Below are positions 1 to 7,468 of a stretch of DNA of 26,082 nucleotides, piece by piece (position 1 is the stretch's first letter; each line of letters opens with the position of its first letter). The notes beneath the pieces were generated by a model. It saw only the letters and a program-made list of their open reading frames with translations. It had not been told where the DNA came from and ran no database searches. This DNA is from CAYLMM01 sp964384825 (GTDB lineage Bacteria > Krumholzibacteriota > Krumholzibacteriia > LZORAL124-64-63). The translations under genes were made by a program, and so were the position numbers. Location of the stretch: contig CAYLMM010000039.1 of assembly GCA_964384825.1 (NCBI GenBank), positions 1 through 26,082 of the forward strand, in the 5' to 3' direction.

Positions 1-1645
1 GCAGGCCCATCTCCTCGACCATGCGCATGTCGAACTGGCTGGTGATGTCGCCGCGGCTGGACTTGAACATCGGGATGTGCTCGACCAGGGCCGACGGGGT
101 GATCAGCACGCCTGCGGCGTGGATGCCCGGGTTGCGCGAGACCCCCTCGAGCACCAGCGCGTTCTTCAGCAGCATGTCGTGCCGGGGCGATTCGTTGGCG
201 ACGGCCTTGAAGCCCGGCACCGTCTCGATCGACTCCCTGAGCGAGACGCCCGGTCCCTCGGGCACCATCTTGCTGATCCGGTCGGCCTCCTGGAAGTTGA
301 AGCCCAGCACGCGGGCCACGTCCTTGATCACGCCCTTGGCCGCCATCGAGCCGAAGGTGATGATCTGCGAGACGTTGTCCTTGCCGTACTTCTCGATCAC
401 GTACTGGATGATCCGCGGGCGCTTCTCGAAGCAGAAGTCGACGTCGATATCCGGCATCGAAATCCGCTCGGGGTTCAGGAAGCGCTCGAACAGCAGGCTG
501 TTGGCGATCGGATCGATGTCGGTGATGCCCAGGCAGAAGCAGATCAGGCTGCCGGCGGCCGAGCCGCGGCCCGGGCCGACCGGGATGTCCATGCGCCGCG
601 AGGCGTTGATGAAGTCCCAGACGATCAGGAAGTATCCCGCGTAGCCCATCTGCTCGATGATCCCCATCTCGTAGGCGTAGCGTTCCTCGATCTCGGGGGT
701 GACCTTGCTGTACCGCCGGTGCAGACCTTCGCGGGCGAGATGCTCGAGGTAGCCCTGGTCGGTGTCGAAGCCGTCGGGCAGGGGGAACTCGGGCAGCAGC
801 AGCTCGCCGAGCTTCAGCTCCAGATCGACCCTGTCGGCGATCCGCAGCGTGTTCTCTAACGCCTCGGGCCAGTCCTGGAACAGCGTCAGCATCTCTTCGG
901 TGCTCTTGAAGTAGACCTGGTCGGTGTCGTAGCGCATCCGGTTCTGGTCGTCGTAGAGCTTGTTGGTGCCGATGCAGAGCAGCAGATCGTGGGCCTGGGC
1001 GTGCTCGCGCTTCAAATAGTGGCTGTCGTTGGTGCAGACGATGCCCAGTCCGGTGTCGCGGGCGACCTGGGGCATGACCCGCCGCACGAGGGCCTCGTCG
1101 TCGATGCCGTGGTCCTGGATCTCCAGGAAGTAGTTGTCGCGGCCGAGGATCTCGGCGTAGGTCGAGGCGGCGCGGACCGCGCCCGGAACGTCGCCCTCGC
1201 GAATCAGGCGGTTGGGCACCCCGGACAGGCAGGCGCTCAGGCCGATCAGGCCCTCGGAATGGGCGGCGAGCAGTTCGTTGTCGATCCGGGGCTTGTAGTA
1301 GAAACCGTCGAGAAAGCCGATCGACGAGAGCTTCATCAGGTTCCGCCAGCCGGTCATGTTCCGGGCCAGCAGGACCATGTGGTACATCCGCCGCGACTTC
1401 TCGCTCGTGCGGTCGGTATGATCGTGGGCGATGTAGGCCTCCATGCCCAGGATCGGCTTGACCCCCGCCTTGCGGCAGTTCAGGTAGAACTCCACCGCCC
1501 CGAACATGTTGCCGTGATCGGTCAGGGCCAGCGCCGGCATGCCGAATTCGGCCGCCTGCTTCGCCATCGCCCCTGTCTTCATGGCGCCGTCGAGCAGCGA
1601 GTAGTCGGAATGGTTGTGCAGATGGACGAAGGTCTTCTGAGCCAT
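1..1645 (-). CDS. dnaE: DNA polymerase III alpha subunit, N-terminal part (partial)
   Basis: Catalytic subunit of the replicative DNA polymerase. The reading frame opens at ATG 1645 behind a GGGAAAGG ribosome site and runs off the left edge after about 548 residues, roughly half the family's usual length. The N-terminal PHP domain shows HLHNHSDYS (residues 8-16) and LTDHGNMFGA (41-50). The polymerase palm carries GPGRGSAAGS (357-366) and MPDIDVDF (397-404), whose aspartates at 399, 401 and 403 match the catalytic triad region of the E. coli enzyme. A sequence typical of the following fingers region (ISKMVPEGPG, then GIHAAGV) continues to the edge. It stands downstream of the M23 peptidase gene with its own putative promoter in the 139-base gap. 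The PHP histidines look intact, so proofreading by this domain is possible but not shown. Identification is secure. Confidence 0.97.
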   Translation of the reverse strand, partial: MAQKTFVHLHNHSDYSLLDGAMKTGAMAKQAAEFGMPALALTDHGNMFGAVEFYLNCRKAGVKPILGMEAYIAHDHTDRTSEKSRRMYHMVLLARNMTGWRNLMKLSSIGFLDGFYYKPRIDNELLAAHSEGLIGLSACLSGVPNRLIREGDVPGAVRAASTYAEILGRDNYFLEIQDHGIDDEALVRRVMPQVARDTGLGIVCTNDSHYLKREHAQAHDLLLCIGTNKLYDDQNRMRYDTDQVYFKSTEEMLTLFQDWPEALENTLRIADRVDLELKLGELLLPEFPLPDGFDTDQGYLEHLAREGLHRRYSKVTPEIEERYAYEMGIIEQMGYAGYFLIVWDFINASRRMDIPVGPGRGSAAGSLICFCLGITDIDPIANSLLFERFLNPERISMPDIDVDFCFEKRPRIIQYVIEKYGKDNVSQIITFGSMAAKGVIKDVARVLGFNFQEADRISKMVPEGPGVSLRESIETVPGFKAVANESPRHDMLLKNALVLEGVSRNPGIHAAGVLITPSALVEHIPMFKSSRGDITSQFDMRMVEEMGL

Positions 1646-1701
1646 GGCGCCTTTCCCGGAGATGTTCACCGCGTCCCTCCCGGGCCGGAGTGGACGGCGG
1701 A

Positions 1702-1730
1702 AGCATAGCAACGCACCCGCGCCGCGTCCA
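1702..1730 (-). promoter_or_regulatory. Putative sigma-70-like promoter of dnaE
   Basis: On the minus strand TGGACG (1725-1730) and TATGCT (1702-1707) are separated by 17 bases, and a TG dinucleotide one base before the -10 gives an extended -10 element. The predicted transcript would start near 1695, leaving a leader of about 50 bases before the dnaE ATG. The match is moderate (4 of 6 in each box), so this is a prediction only. Confidence 0.4.
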
Positions 1731-1784
1731 CAAACGGAAGCACATCGCGGCACAGACAGGTTCCCCCGGCCGCGGCCGCGGTTC

Positions 1785-3626
1785 TCAGGGGGTGATCCGC
1801 AGATCGTAGCCGCGGCGGGCGACCCGGCCGGCCAGGTCGCCGGCCGACACTTCCAAGCGATGCAGACCGGGCTGCGTCGCATCCGGCAGCCGAACCAGGA
1901 CCCGGTGCCGCGGCGGATCGGGCTCCGCGAAACACGGTTCGCCGTCGAGCCGGACGGCCAGGGTCGCGGGATCGACGCCGGAGCCAATGTCCTCCAGGCG
2001 CAGCGTCACGTCCTGCCAGCGCCGGGCGGCGAAACCGGGACGGCCGGCGACCGTGTCGGGCCGGACGACTCCCTCGAAGGGACCGGGCCCGAGATACGGC
2101 GCGCAGGTGTCGCGCAGCAGGGCGTAGCGGCCGGGGCCGGTGACCTCCGCCCGCCAGAGTCCGGATTCGGCGGCCGCGACGCAGGGACCGACCAGCCGCC
2201 AAAGGCCGCGGTCATCCTGGCGGTAGAGCGCGGCGTCGTCCGCGACCGGCAGCGACGGATCGAGGCGCAGTTCGATGTCCGCCGCCGCGGGCGATGGCCA
2301 ATCCGCGGCCAGGCAACGGCCGGCCCAGCCCGCGGGCGCGAGGCCCTGCCTCTCGGCGGCCGCGCGGATCTCGGCCGCGGAGAGGGAATCGGCGACCTGC
2401 ACCCGCCACGGGGCGTCGCCGCCCACGGTGGAAGCGGCGACCACCGTGAAGGAATCGCGACCGGCCTCGCGCACCAGCAGGAAAGGCGTCAGCCAGGCCC
2501 GTTCCGAATCCCCGGCCGGAACCGCGACCCGCGCCGGATCCAGCGCCCAGGCCGGCCCCGTCGCCGCAGCGGCCGCCGAATCGGGCGGCGCGTCCAGCCG
2601 CTGCCAGAGATCCCATCCCGCCGAAACGACGTTCCCCTCGGCGTCGGCGACCTGCAGGGTCAGACGATGCCGGCCCGCAGCAGGCGCCGGCGCATGCGGC
2701 CCCCAGCCGTCGGCCCGGCGCCCGGCGACCCGGTTGTCCGGATGCAGCCACAGCCAGCGCTCGCGGGGACCATCGTCGCGTTCGAGCCATTCGTAACGCA
2801 TCTGTCCGTTGTGATCGAAGGCCAGCCGGTCGTTGCGGGCCTCGAAGACGACCTCGCCGTCCAGCAGCAGGGTCAGCCGGTAGGGTTCCAGACGGTGGCC
2901 GCTGACATCGGAGGCGTCGACGACCGCGACCGAGAAGGCCACCGGCCCGCGCACCGCCACCGGAGGCAGCAGACCCGACAGGGTGGGCTCGGCGGAAATC
3001 GAATGCGCGAACGGCGTTCCCATCACCCGGCTGCGCGGCGAGGCCGGATGCGCACGGACCCGCAGCAGGCGAGGAGGCAGAACGTCGCCCACCGGCAGAC
3101 CCTCGCGCTGGGGATTCAGAGGTCGCTGGCGCCGGTCGCGGACCTCCAGATGGAGATGCGGCCCCAGCGTGCCGCTCTGCCCCGAAAGAGCCAGCACGTC
3201 GCCGCGGGCGACGGGGAATTCCTCCGGCCGCAGGGCCAGATCGATCGCGTAGCCGCCCCCCGCCAGGTCGCGGGCCTTTCGAACCCGGGCGGCGATATCG
3301 TCGCGGAACCTTTGGAGATGGGCGTAGACCCAGGTCCGTCCCGATTCGCCCCGCAGGTACAGGGCGCGGCCGTAGCCTCCCGCGGAGGTCTTCAGGCGGA
3401 CGACGAATCCGTCCTCGGCGGCGTGGACGGGGTATCCGACGCGCGAGCGGGTCTTCAGATCGATTCCGGCGTGGAAGCGCCCGTCGCGGTGCTCCATGAA
3501 ATCGGAGGTCAGATGGCGGTCGCCGAGATCCAACGGCCAGCGCGGCGGCGGCCCTTCCCCGGCCGCCCCGGCGGCGGCGAAAAACGTCAGAACGGCGAAA
3601 ACGACGGCGGCGAACGGTCTGCGGCT
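1785..3626 (-). CDS. Exported M23-family (LytM) metallopeptidase with C-terminal beta-rich domains
   Basis: Predicted periplasmic or surface zinc endopeptidase of 613 residues, acting on peptidoglycan cross-links. I choose TTG 3626 as start because GGAAGGAG lies five bases before it and a signal peptide follows directly (hydrophobic residues about 6-23, AGAAGEG cleavage region). The LytM domain is near the N-terminus: FHAGID supplies zinc ligands H53 and D57, YAHL supplies H104, and GPHLHLEV supplies H158 and H160, so the enzyme should be active. About 450 residues follow with beta-strand-rich segments, including RGPVAFSV and a late IGSGVDPATL region resembling Ig-like repeats. I associate this N-terminal-peptidase architecture with Bacteroidetes-type M23 proteins. 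It is divergent from ppiD, which fits a shared cell-envelope context. The substrate is inferred from the family. The frame stays open upstream across ppiD, but that is an antisense artefact. Confidence 0.9.
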   Translation of the reverse strand, partial: SRRPFAAVVFAVLTFFAAAGAAGEGPPPRWPLDLGDRHLTSDFMEHRDGRFHAGIDLKTRSRVGYPVHAAEDGFVVRLKTSAGGYGRALYLRGESGRTWVYAHLQRFRDDIAARVRKARDLAGGGYAIDLALRPEEFPVARGDVLALSGQSGTLGPHLHLEVRDRRQRPLNPQREGLPVGDVLPPRLLRVRAHPASPRSRVMGTPFAHSISAEPTLSGLLPPVAVRGPVAFSVAVVDASDVSGHRLEPYRLTLLLDGEVVFEARNDRLAFDHNGQMRYEWLERDDGPRERWLWLHPDNRVAGRRADGWGPHAPAPAAGRHRLTLQVADAEGNVVSAGWDLWQRLDAPPDSAAAAATGPAWALDPARVAVPAGDSERAWLTPFLLVREAGRDSFTVVAASTVGGDAPWRVQVADSLSAAEIRAAAERQGLAPAGWAGRCLAADWPSPAAADIELRLDPSLPVADDAALYRQDDRGLWRLVGPCVAAAESGLWRAEVTGPGRYALLRDTCAPYLGPGPFEGVVRPDTVAGRPGFAARRWQDVTLRLEDIGSGVDPATLAVRLDGEPCFAEPDPPRHRVLVRLPDATQPGLHRLEVSAGDLAGRVARRGYDLRITP

Positions 3627-3689
3627 CAATGCGGCTCCTTCCGGCCGGAGGTGCTGCCTGAATTTCCTTGTAGGGCCCCCCGCCCTTGT

Positions 3690-3716
3690 ATTAAAGTTAA
3701 CGGTCGGATTTGGCAA
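3690..3716 (-). promoter_or_regulatory. Putative promoter for the M23 peptidase gene in an AT-rich patch
   Basis: On the minus strand TTGCCA (3711-3716) precedes TTTAAT (3690-3695) with a 15-base spacer; an alternative -10 shifted by one or two bases would give 16-17. The patch is conspicuously AT-rich against the surrounding sequence. A start near 3682 would leave a leader of about 55 bases before TTG 3626. The spacer is short, so confidence is moderate. Confidence 0.4.
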
Positions 3717-3738
3717 GCATTCCCGTCCTGGCACCGCG

Positions 3739-3762
3739 AACCCCTCGGTGGGGGTTTTTTTT
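3739..3762 (+). terminator. Rho-independent terminator-like hairpin in the ppiD leader region
   Basis: AACCCC (3739-3744) pairs with GGGGTT (3751-3756) around a six-base loop, followed by six more T residues, giving a run of eight T. It is oriented on the plus strand, yet no plus-strand gene lies upstream; ppiD begins 60 bases further on. It may be an attenuator in the ppiD leader or the end of a short untranslated transcript started in the divergent gap. Confidence 0.5.
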
Positions 3763-3821
3763 CGTTCCGCCGCAGTTTGGCGCCGGATCGAACGTCGGTC
3801 CACGACCTCAAGGAGACCACG

Positions 3822-5627
3822 ATGTTCAAACTGCTCCGATCCAACGCGAAGTTCTTCTATTGGATCATCGCCGGATCTTTCGTCCTGTTCATCTTCCTCG
3901 CCTGGGGCATGCAGTATTCTGGCCGGCAGACCGGCGGCGGGCCGCGCGACGTCGGCTCGATCAACGGCCAGAAGATCTCGGCCGAGGAATGGGACTCGAC
4001 ATATCAACGCTACATGGCCTACATGCGGCAGCAGGCTCCGGACCGCACCCTGACTCCGAACCAGATGGCCCAGGCCTCGGAGAACATCTGGCAGCAGCTG
4101 CTGCGGATGAAGCTCGAAGCCGCCGAGATCGACGACCGCGGCATCAAGGTCAGCGACCAGGACATCCTGGACGTGCTGCGGAACAATCCGCCCGCGGAGC
4201 TGCTGCAGCAGTACGTCGACGAGAACGGGCAGGTCGACCGCGAGGCCTACCTGCGCGATCTGGCGGATCCGAATCGCGACTGGACCCAGGTCGAGGCCTA
4301 CCTGCGCGAGACGATCCCCCGCACCAAGCTCTACGAACAGATCGTCTCCGACGTCACGGTCACCGACGAGGAGCTGCGCGAGGAATACGTCAACCAGAAC
4401 GGCCGCGCCGTCGCCGAATACGTGGGCGTGCTGCTGCGCGACGTGGATGATCCCGCCGAGCCCGAAGAGACCGAGATCGAGGCCTGGTACAACGGGCATC
4501 TCGACGACTACGTGCAGCCCGGAAGGATCAACCTGCGGATGGTGACCTTCTCTAAGGAAGCCACCGAGGAGGACCGCGAGGAGATCCTGTCGCTGGCCCT
4601 GGACGTGCGCAACGAGATCCTGTCGGGCGAACTGGACTTCGCCGAGGCCGCGGCCATCTACTCCGAGGATTCGACGCGCGACTCCGGCGGCGACCTGGGC
4701 GTCTTCGACCGCAACCGGATGGAGGCCCCCTTCACCGAGGCCGCCTTCAGCCAGCCGGTCGGCGAGGTCGGCGAACCCGTCGAGACGCGCTACGGTTTCC
4801 ATCTGATCGAGGTCCTCGACCAGGAGAAGGAGAACGGCGAGGTCGTCCGCGTCCACGCCCGCCACATCCTGTTCCCGATCGTGGCCGGCGAGATCACCCT
4901 GGCCGACGTCTACGACGCGGCCTCGCTCTTCGCCGAGGACGCCGCCGAGCAGGGCTTCGCCGAAGCCGCGGCCGCCGACTCGCTGGAGATCGTCACGCCC
5001 GAATCGGTCTTCCCCGGCCGCGACATCCCGGGCTACTCCCAGACCGCCAACGCCACGCTGTTCGCCGCCGGCGCCAAGCCGAACACCATCGGCCGCGTGA
5101 TGCAGAACGACCAGATGTACTTCGTCGTCCAGGCCCTCGAGCCGACCCCCGAAGGTCCGGCGCCGCTGGACGAGGTGCGTAACCGCGTCGTGCGCGACCT
5201 GCAGAACGACCGGCGCATGCAAGCCGCGAAGGCCAGGATCAACCCGGCCCTCGGCGCGCTGCAGATGGGCGAGGATTTCGCCGCCGTCGCCGAGCGCTTC
5301 GACCTGGTCCACGCGGTCACCGACACCTTCACCGCCATGGGGAACATCGACGGCGTCGGCTACAACACGGACTTCAACAAGAAGGCCATCGCCGCGCCGG
5401 TCGACGAGATCGTGACCGACATCACCACCAACCGGGGCGTCTTCGCGCTGAAGACCCTGTGGAAGTGGGAGCTGGATCCGCAGGCCTTCGCCGAGCAGGC
5501 GCCGGCCCTGCGGCAGCGCATGATCGGCCTGCGCCAGCAGCAGGCGCTCGAGGACTGGTTCGCCGAGCAGATGGAGAAGGCCGATATCGAGGACAACCGC
5601 GCCATCCTGATGCGCGCCGGTTCCTGA
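3822..5627 (+). CDS. ppiD: PpiD/SurA-like membrane-anchored peptidyl-prolyl isomerase
   Basis: Periplasmic folding chaperone of 601 residues anchored in the inner membrane. ATG 3822 is chosen because AAGGAG sits six bases upstream and the product then starts with a short basic segment and one transmembrane helix (about residues 12-30). A SurA-N-type helical region follows (about 45-190), beginning with GSINGQKIS. The first parvulin domain (about 236-334) is canonical, with DFAEAAAIYSED, SGGDLGVFDRNRM and YGFHLIEVLD. A second, more degenerate parvulin-like unit (about 342-445) begins VRVHARHILF but lacks the GGDLG core. E. coli PpiD is similar in size with a single, largely inactive parvulin domain. 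The gene is monocistronic, divergent from the M23 peptidase and closed by a strong terminator. The upstream open frame (to 1644) is only antisense to the peptidase. Symbol given by architecture; SurA-like foldase is the safer family-level name. Confidence 0.88.
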   Translation: MFKLLRSNAKFFYWIIAGSFVLFIFLAWGMQYSGRQTGGGPRDVGSINGQKISAEEWDSTYQRYMAYMRQQAPDRTLTPNQMAQASENIWQQLLRMKLEAAEIDDRGIKVSDQDILDVLRNNPPAELLQQYVDENGQVDREAYLRDLADPNRDWTQVEAYLRETIPRTKLYEQIVSDVTVTDEELREEYVNQNGRAVAEYVGVLLRDVDDPAEPEETEIEAWYNGHLDDYVQPGRINLRMVTFSKEATEEDREEILSLALDVRNEILSGELDFAEAAAIYSEDSTRDSGGDLGVFDRNRMEAPFTEAAFSQPVGEVGEPVETRYGFHLIEVLDQEKENGEVVRVHARHILFPIVAGEITLADVYDAASLFAEDAAEQGFAEAAAADSLEIVTPESVFPGRDIPGYSQTANATLFAAGAKPNTIGRVMQNDQMYFVVQALEPTPEGPAPLDEVRNRVVRDLQNDRRMQAAKARINPALGALQMGEDFAAVAERFDLVHAVTDTFTAMGNIDGVGYNTDFNKKAIAAPVDEIVTDITTNRGVFALKTLWKWELDPQAFAEQAPALRQRMIGLRQQQALEDWFAEQMEKADIEDNRAILMRAGS

Positions 5628-5660
5628 TCGACCTTCCGCCGCGGCAGCCGCCGAAAGGAG

Positions 5661-5688
5661 AACGGGCCCCCCGCGGGGCCCGTTTCTT
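5661..5688 (+). terminator. Rho-independent terminator after ppiD
   Basis: A ten-base-pair stem (AACGGGCCCC at 5661-5670 with GGGGCCCGTT at 5675-5684) has a four-base CCGC loop and is followed by a short T-rich tail (TCTT). It lies 33 bases after the ppiD stop. The next gene converges and ends at 5730, so the hairpin may also help stop minus-strand transcripts, although a T-run is lacking in that direction. Confidence 0.75.
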
Positions 5689-5729
5689 CATGCCCGGCCG
5701 CCGTCGCGCCCGGCTTCGTTCTTTCGGGT

Positions 5730-6167
5730 TCACTCGCCGTCGGCGAAGGGATCGCGCGGCTTCCGCTTCTCGTAGTCGAACAGGCCCTCGTCCATCTCCT
5801 TGATCTTCTCGCGCCGCTTCTTCTCGTGATCGCCGTCGGCGAACAGGCGCGCCATGCGGTCGGCCTCCTGCTGCTTGCGGCGATCGAAATCAGCCAGATC
5901 CTCTTCCATGGCCGAACTCTCGGCGGTCGGCTCGAGATCATCCAGCAACGCGTGGTCGCGGACCTCGACATGGGTGTCCCAGGCGCTCTCGACCCTCTGC
6001 AGGATGCCGAGTTCTTCCAGCGCGGCCACTTTCAGCCGCAGGGCCTCGACGGGCATGCGGATCAGTTCGGCGACGGCCTCGTGACCCGGAGGCGTCTGCT
6101 CGCGATGCTCCAGGATGCGTACGGCCGCCACGATAAGGTGGCCATCCTCGCGCGTGACGTGAATCAT
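5730..6167 (-). CDS. Small unknown protein: winged-helix-like N-terminus, charged C-terminal helix
   Basis: I do not recognise this 145-residue protein by name. ATG 6167 has GGAGG seven bases upstream. Residues about 10-75 resemble a winged-helix fold: helix (LIVAAVRILEHRE), helix-turn-helix (GHEAVAELIRMPVEALRLKVAALEELGIL) and a strand pair (QRVES, THVEVRD). Residues 85-145 are strongly charged and probably helical, rich in E, K and R (DFDRRKQQEADRMARLFADG, KKRREKIKEMD), ending in a short acidic tail. It is the last gene of the tatA-mrfA-mrfB operon, 37 bases after mrfB. A DNA-binding or regulatory role is an inference from the fold only; no ligand or metal site is visible. Confidence 0.75.
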   Translation of the reverse strand: MIHVTREDGHLIVAAVRILEHREQTPPGHEAVAELIRMPVEALRLKVAALEELGILQRVESAWDTHVEVRDHALLDDLEPTAESSAMEEDLADFDRRKQQEADRMARLFADGDHEKKRREKIKEMDEGLFDYEKRKPRDPFADGE

Positions 6168-6204
6168 TTCTGCCTCCGGTTCGCTCGTGTGGGCGCAACG
6201 CAGA

Positions 6205-7440
6205 TTACGCCCTGTGCGCACCGCCCGCAAGATCTGAGGGACCGCCGCATCGGGATCGCGCCATCCGGGCCTCGATCCGCTCGATGCGGCGGCCGTCGCC
6301 GAGGCTGCGCGCATGCGCCAGCGCCAGGTCGAGCCTTCCGAGCCGGTGCTCCCAGAGAATGGCCGCCTCGCGATGGGCCCAGTCGGCGCCGCGGCGCGCC
6401 AGCACGGCGTCCAGCACCTCTAGGACCCTCTCCCAATGTCCGACGCGTTTGAGCAGCCGCACCGCGTCGCGCGGGAAGATGTCCCCGGCGACGGCGGCAT
6501 CCCGATCGGCGGCGGCCCAGGCGGCGCGCGCCCAGTCGGCCGCTACGGCGCGCAGGCCGGCATTCTCGCAGATCCGGGCCCGCGCCCAGGCGTCGCGCCA
6601 TTCGGCGACCGGAGCGGACGCCGGCCGGTCCAGCGAAGAGGCGACCCCGGCCACGCGTCGCAGGATGGCCGCCATCCCCAGCATATCCCAGCGGTTGTGG
6701 CGCAGCACCGCTTCCATTTCGGCGTTCTCGCCCCGGCGCACGTAGGCGAACCAGACGCCGGGAATGCGGGATCCATCGAGATCCTCGCCGTCGCGACCGA
6801 CCGGGGCGACCGCGGCCTCGACCGTGCCCTGGCGGCAATCATCGAGACGCCGCCCCCAGAGACGGCGGGCGGCCGGCAGCAGATCCCAACTGGCGATCGA
6901 GGCGGGAAGAAGCCTGCGGCGCGCCAGGATGCCGCGGGTGCGCAGCAGGGGCAGGTCGTAGCCGTTGCCGTTGTAGGTGACGACCACGCGGTAGGGGGCG
7001 ACCTCGTCGGCCAGGGCCGCCATCAGGGCCGGTTCGCCGCCGGGCGAAGGCAGGAAAAGCTGGCGCAGGCGGAAGGATCCGTCGGCGGCCCAGGAAGCCA
7101 GGCCGACCAGGAACGCGACGGTGCCCGTGCCCCCGGCCAGGCCCGTGGTCTCGGTATCGAGCAGCAGCAGATCGGAGGCTTCGACGCCGGACGGGACTTT
7201 GCCGGTCAGCAGGGCGGCCATGCCCCCGCCGGCCGCCGATTCGCCCGGAAGGGATGGCTGCGCCACGGAGGTCAGGATCTCCTCGCGCATCCAGGTCGTG
7301 CCGGCGCCGGTCTCCAGCGGGCGGAAGCCCAGATCGGCCGGATCGGCGCCCGCGGCTCCGGCGAGCGGGTCGCGCCCATCCGCCGCGGCCTCGCTGCCGA
7401 GGGGACGATCGAATCGGGCCAGTCGTTTCTTGAGATCCAT
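6205..7440 (-). CDS. mrfB: YprB/MrfB-like DEDD-type 3'-5' exonuclease
   Basis: Ribonuclease-H-fold exonuclease of 411 residues, almost exactly the size of B. subtilis MrfB (YprB), which acts with the helicase MrfA in UvrA-independent repair of mitomycin C damage. The catalytic acidic residues are visible: LLLLDTETTG gives D95 and E97, TYNGNGYDLPLL gives D162, and RHNRWDMLGM gives D252. The C-terminal 150 residues are alanine-rich helical repeats of TPR type (WARARICENAG, LLKRVGHWERVLEVL, LALAHARSLGDGRRI). The ATG at 7440 follows GGAGG with a five-base gap. It lies 28 bases after the mrfA stop, so the two should be co-expressed. The repair role is carried over from Bacillus and is inference here. 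Confidence 0.9.
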   Translation of the reverse strand: MDLKKRLARFDRPLGSEAAADGRDPLAGAAGADPADLGFRPLETGAGTTWMREEILTSVAQPSLPGESAAGGGMAALLTGKVPSGVEASDLLLLDTETTGLAGGTGTVAFLVGLASWAADGSFRLRQLFLPSPGGEPALMAALADEVAPYRVVVTYNGNGYDLPLLRTRGILARRRLLPASIASWDLLPAARRLWGRRLDDCRQGTVEAAVAPVGRDGEDLDGSRIPGVWFAYVRRGENAEMEAVLRHNRWDMLGMAAILRRVAGVASSLDRPASAPVAEWRDAWARARICENAGLRAVAADWARAAWAAADRDAAVAGDIFPRDAVRLLKRVGHWERVLEVLDAVLARRGADWAHREAAILWEHRLGRLDLALAHARSLGDGRRIERIEARMARSRCGGPSDLAGGAHRA

Positions 7441-7468
7441 GACGGCCTCCGCCGCGGGAAGCGGGCCC

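Noticed and set aside
989..1708. Plus-strand open frame of 239 codons opposite dnaE
   Set aside because: dnaE on the other strand carries conserved PHP and polymerase motifs throughout; this frame is a shadow.
1644..3821. Plus-strand open frame of over 700 codons running in frame into ppiD, suggesting a 1327-residue fusion
   Set aside because: It is antisense to the M23 peptidase, is full of proline, arginine and glycine typical of GC-rich shadow frames, and ppiD has its own ATG with AAGGAG at 3822.
3627..5312. Minus-strand open frame extending the M23 peptidase upstream by 562 codons
   Set aside because: It is antisense to ppiD; the signal peptide and GGAAGGAG support TTG 3626 as the real start.
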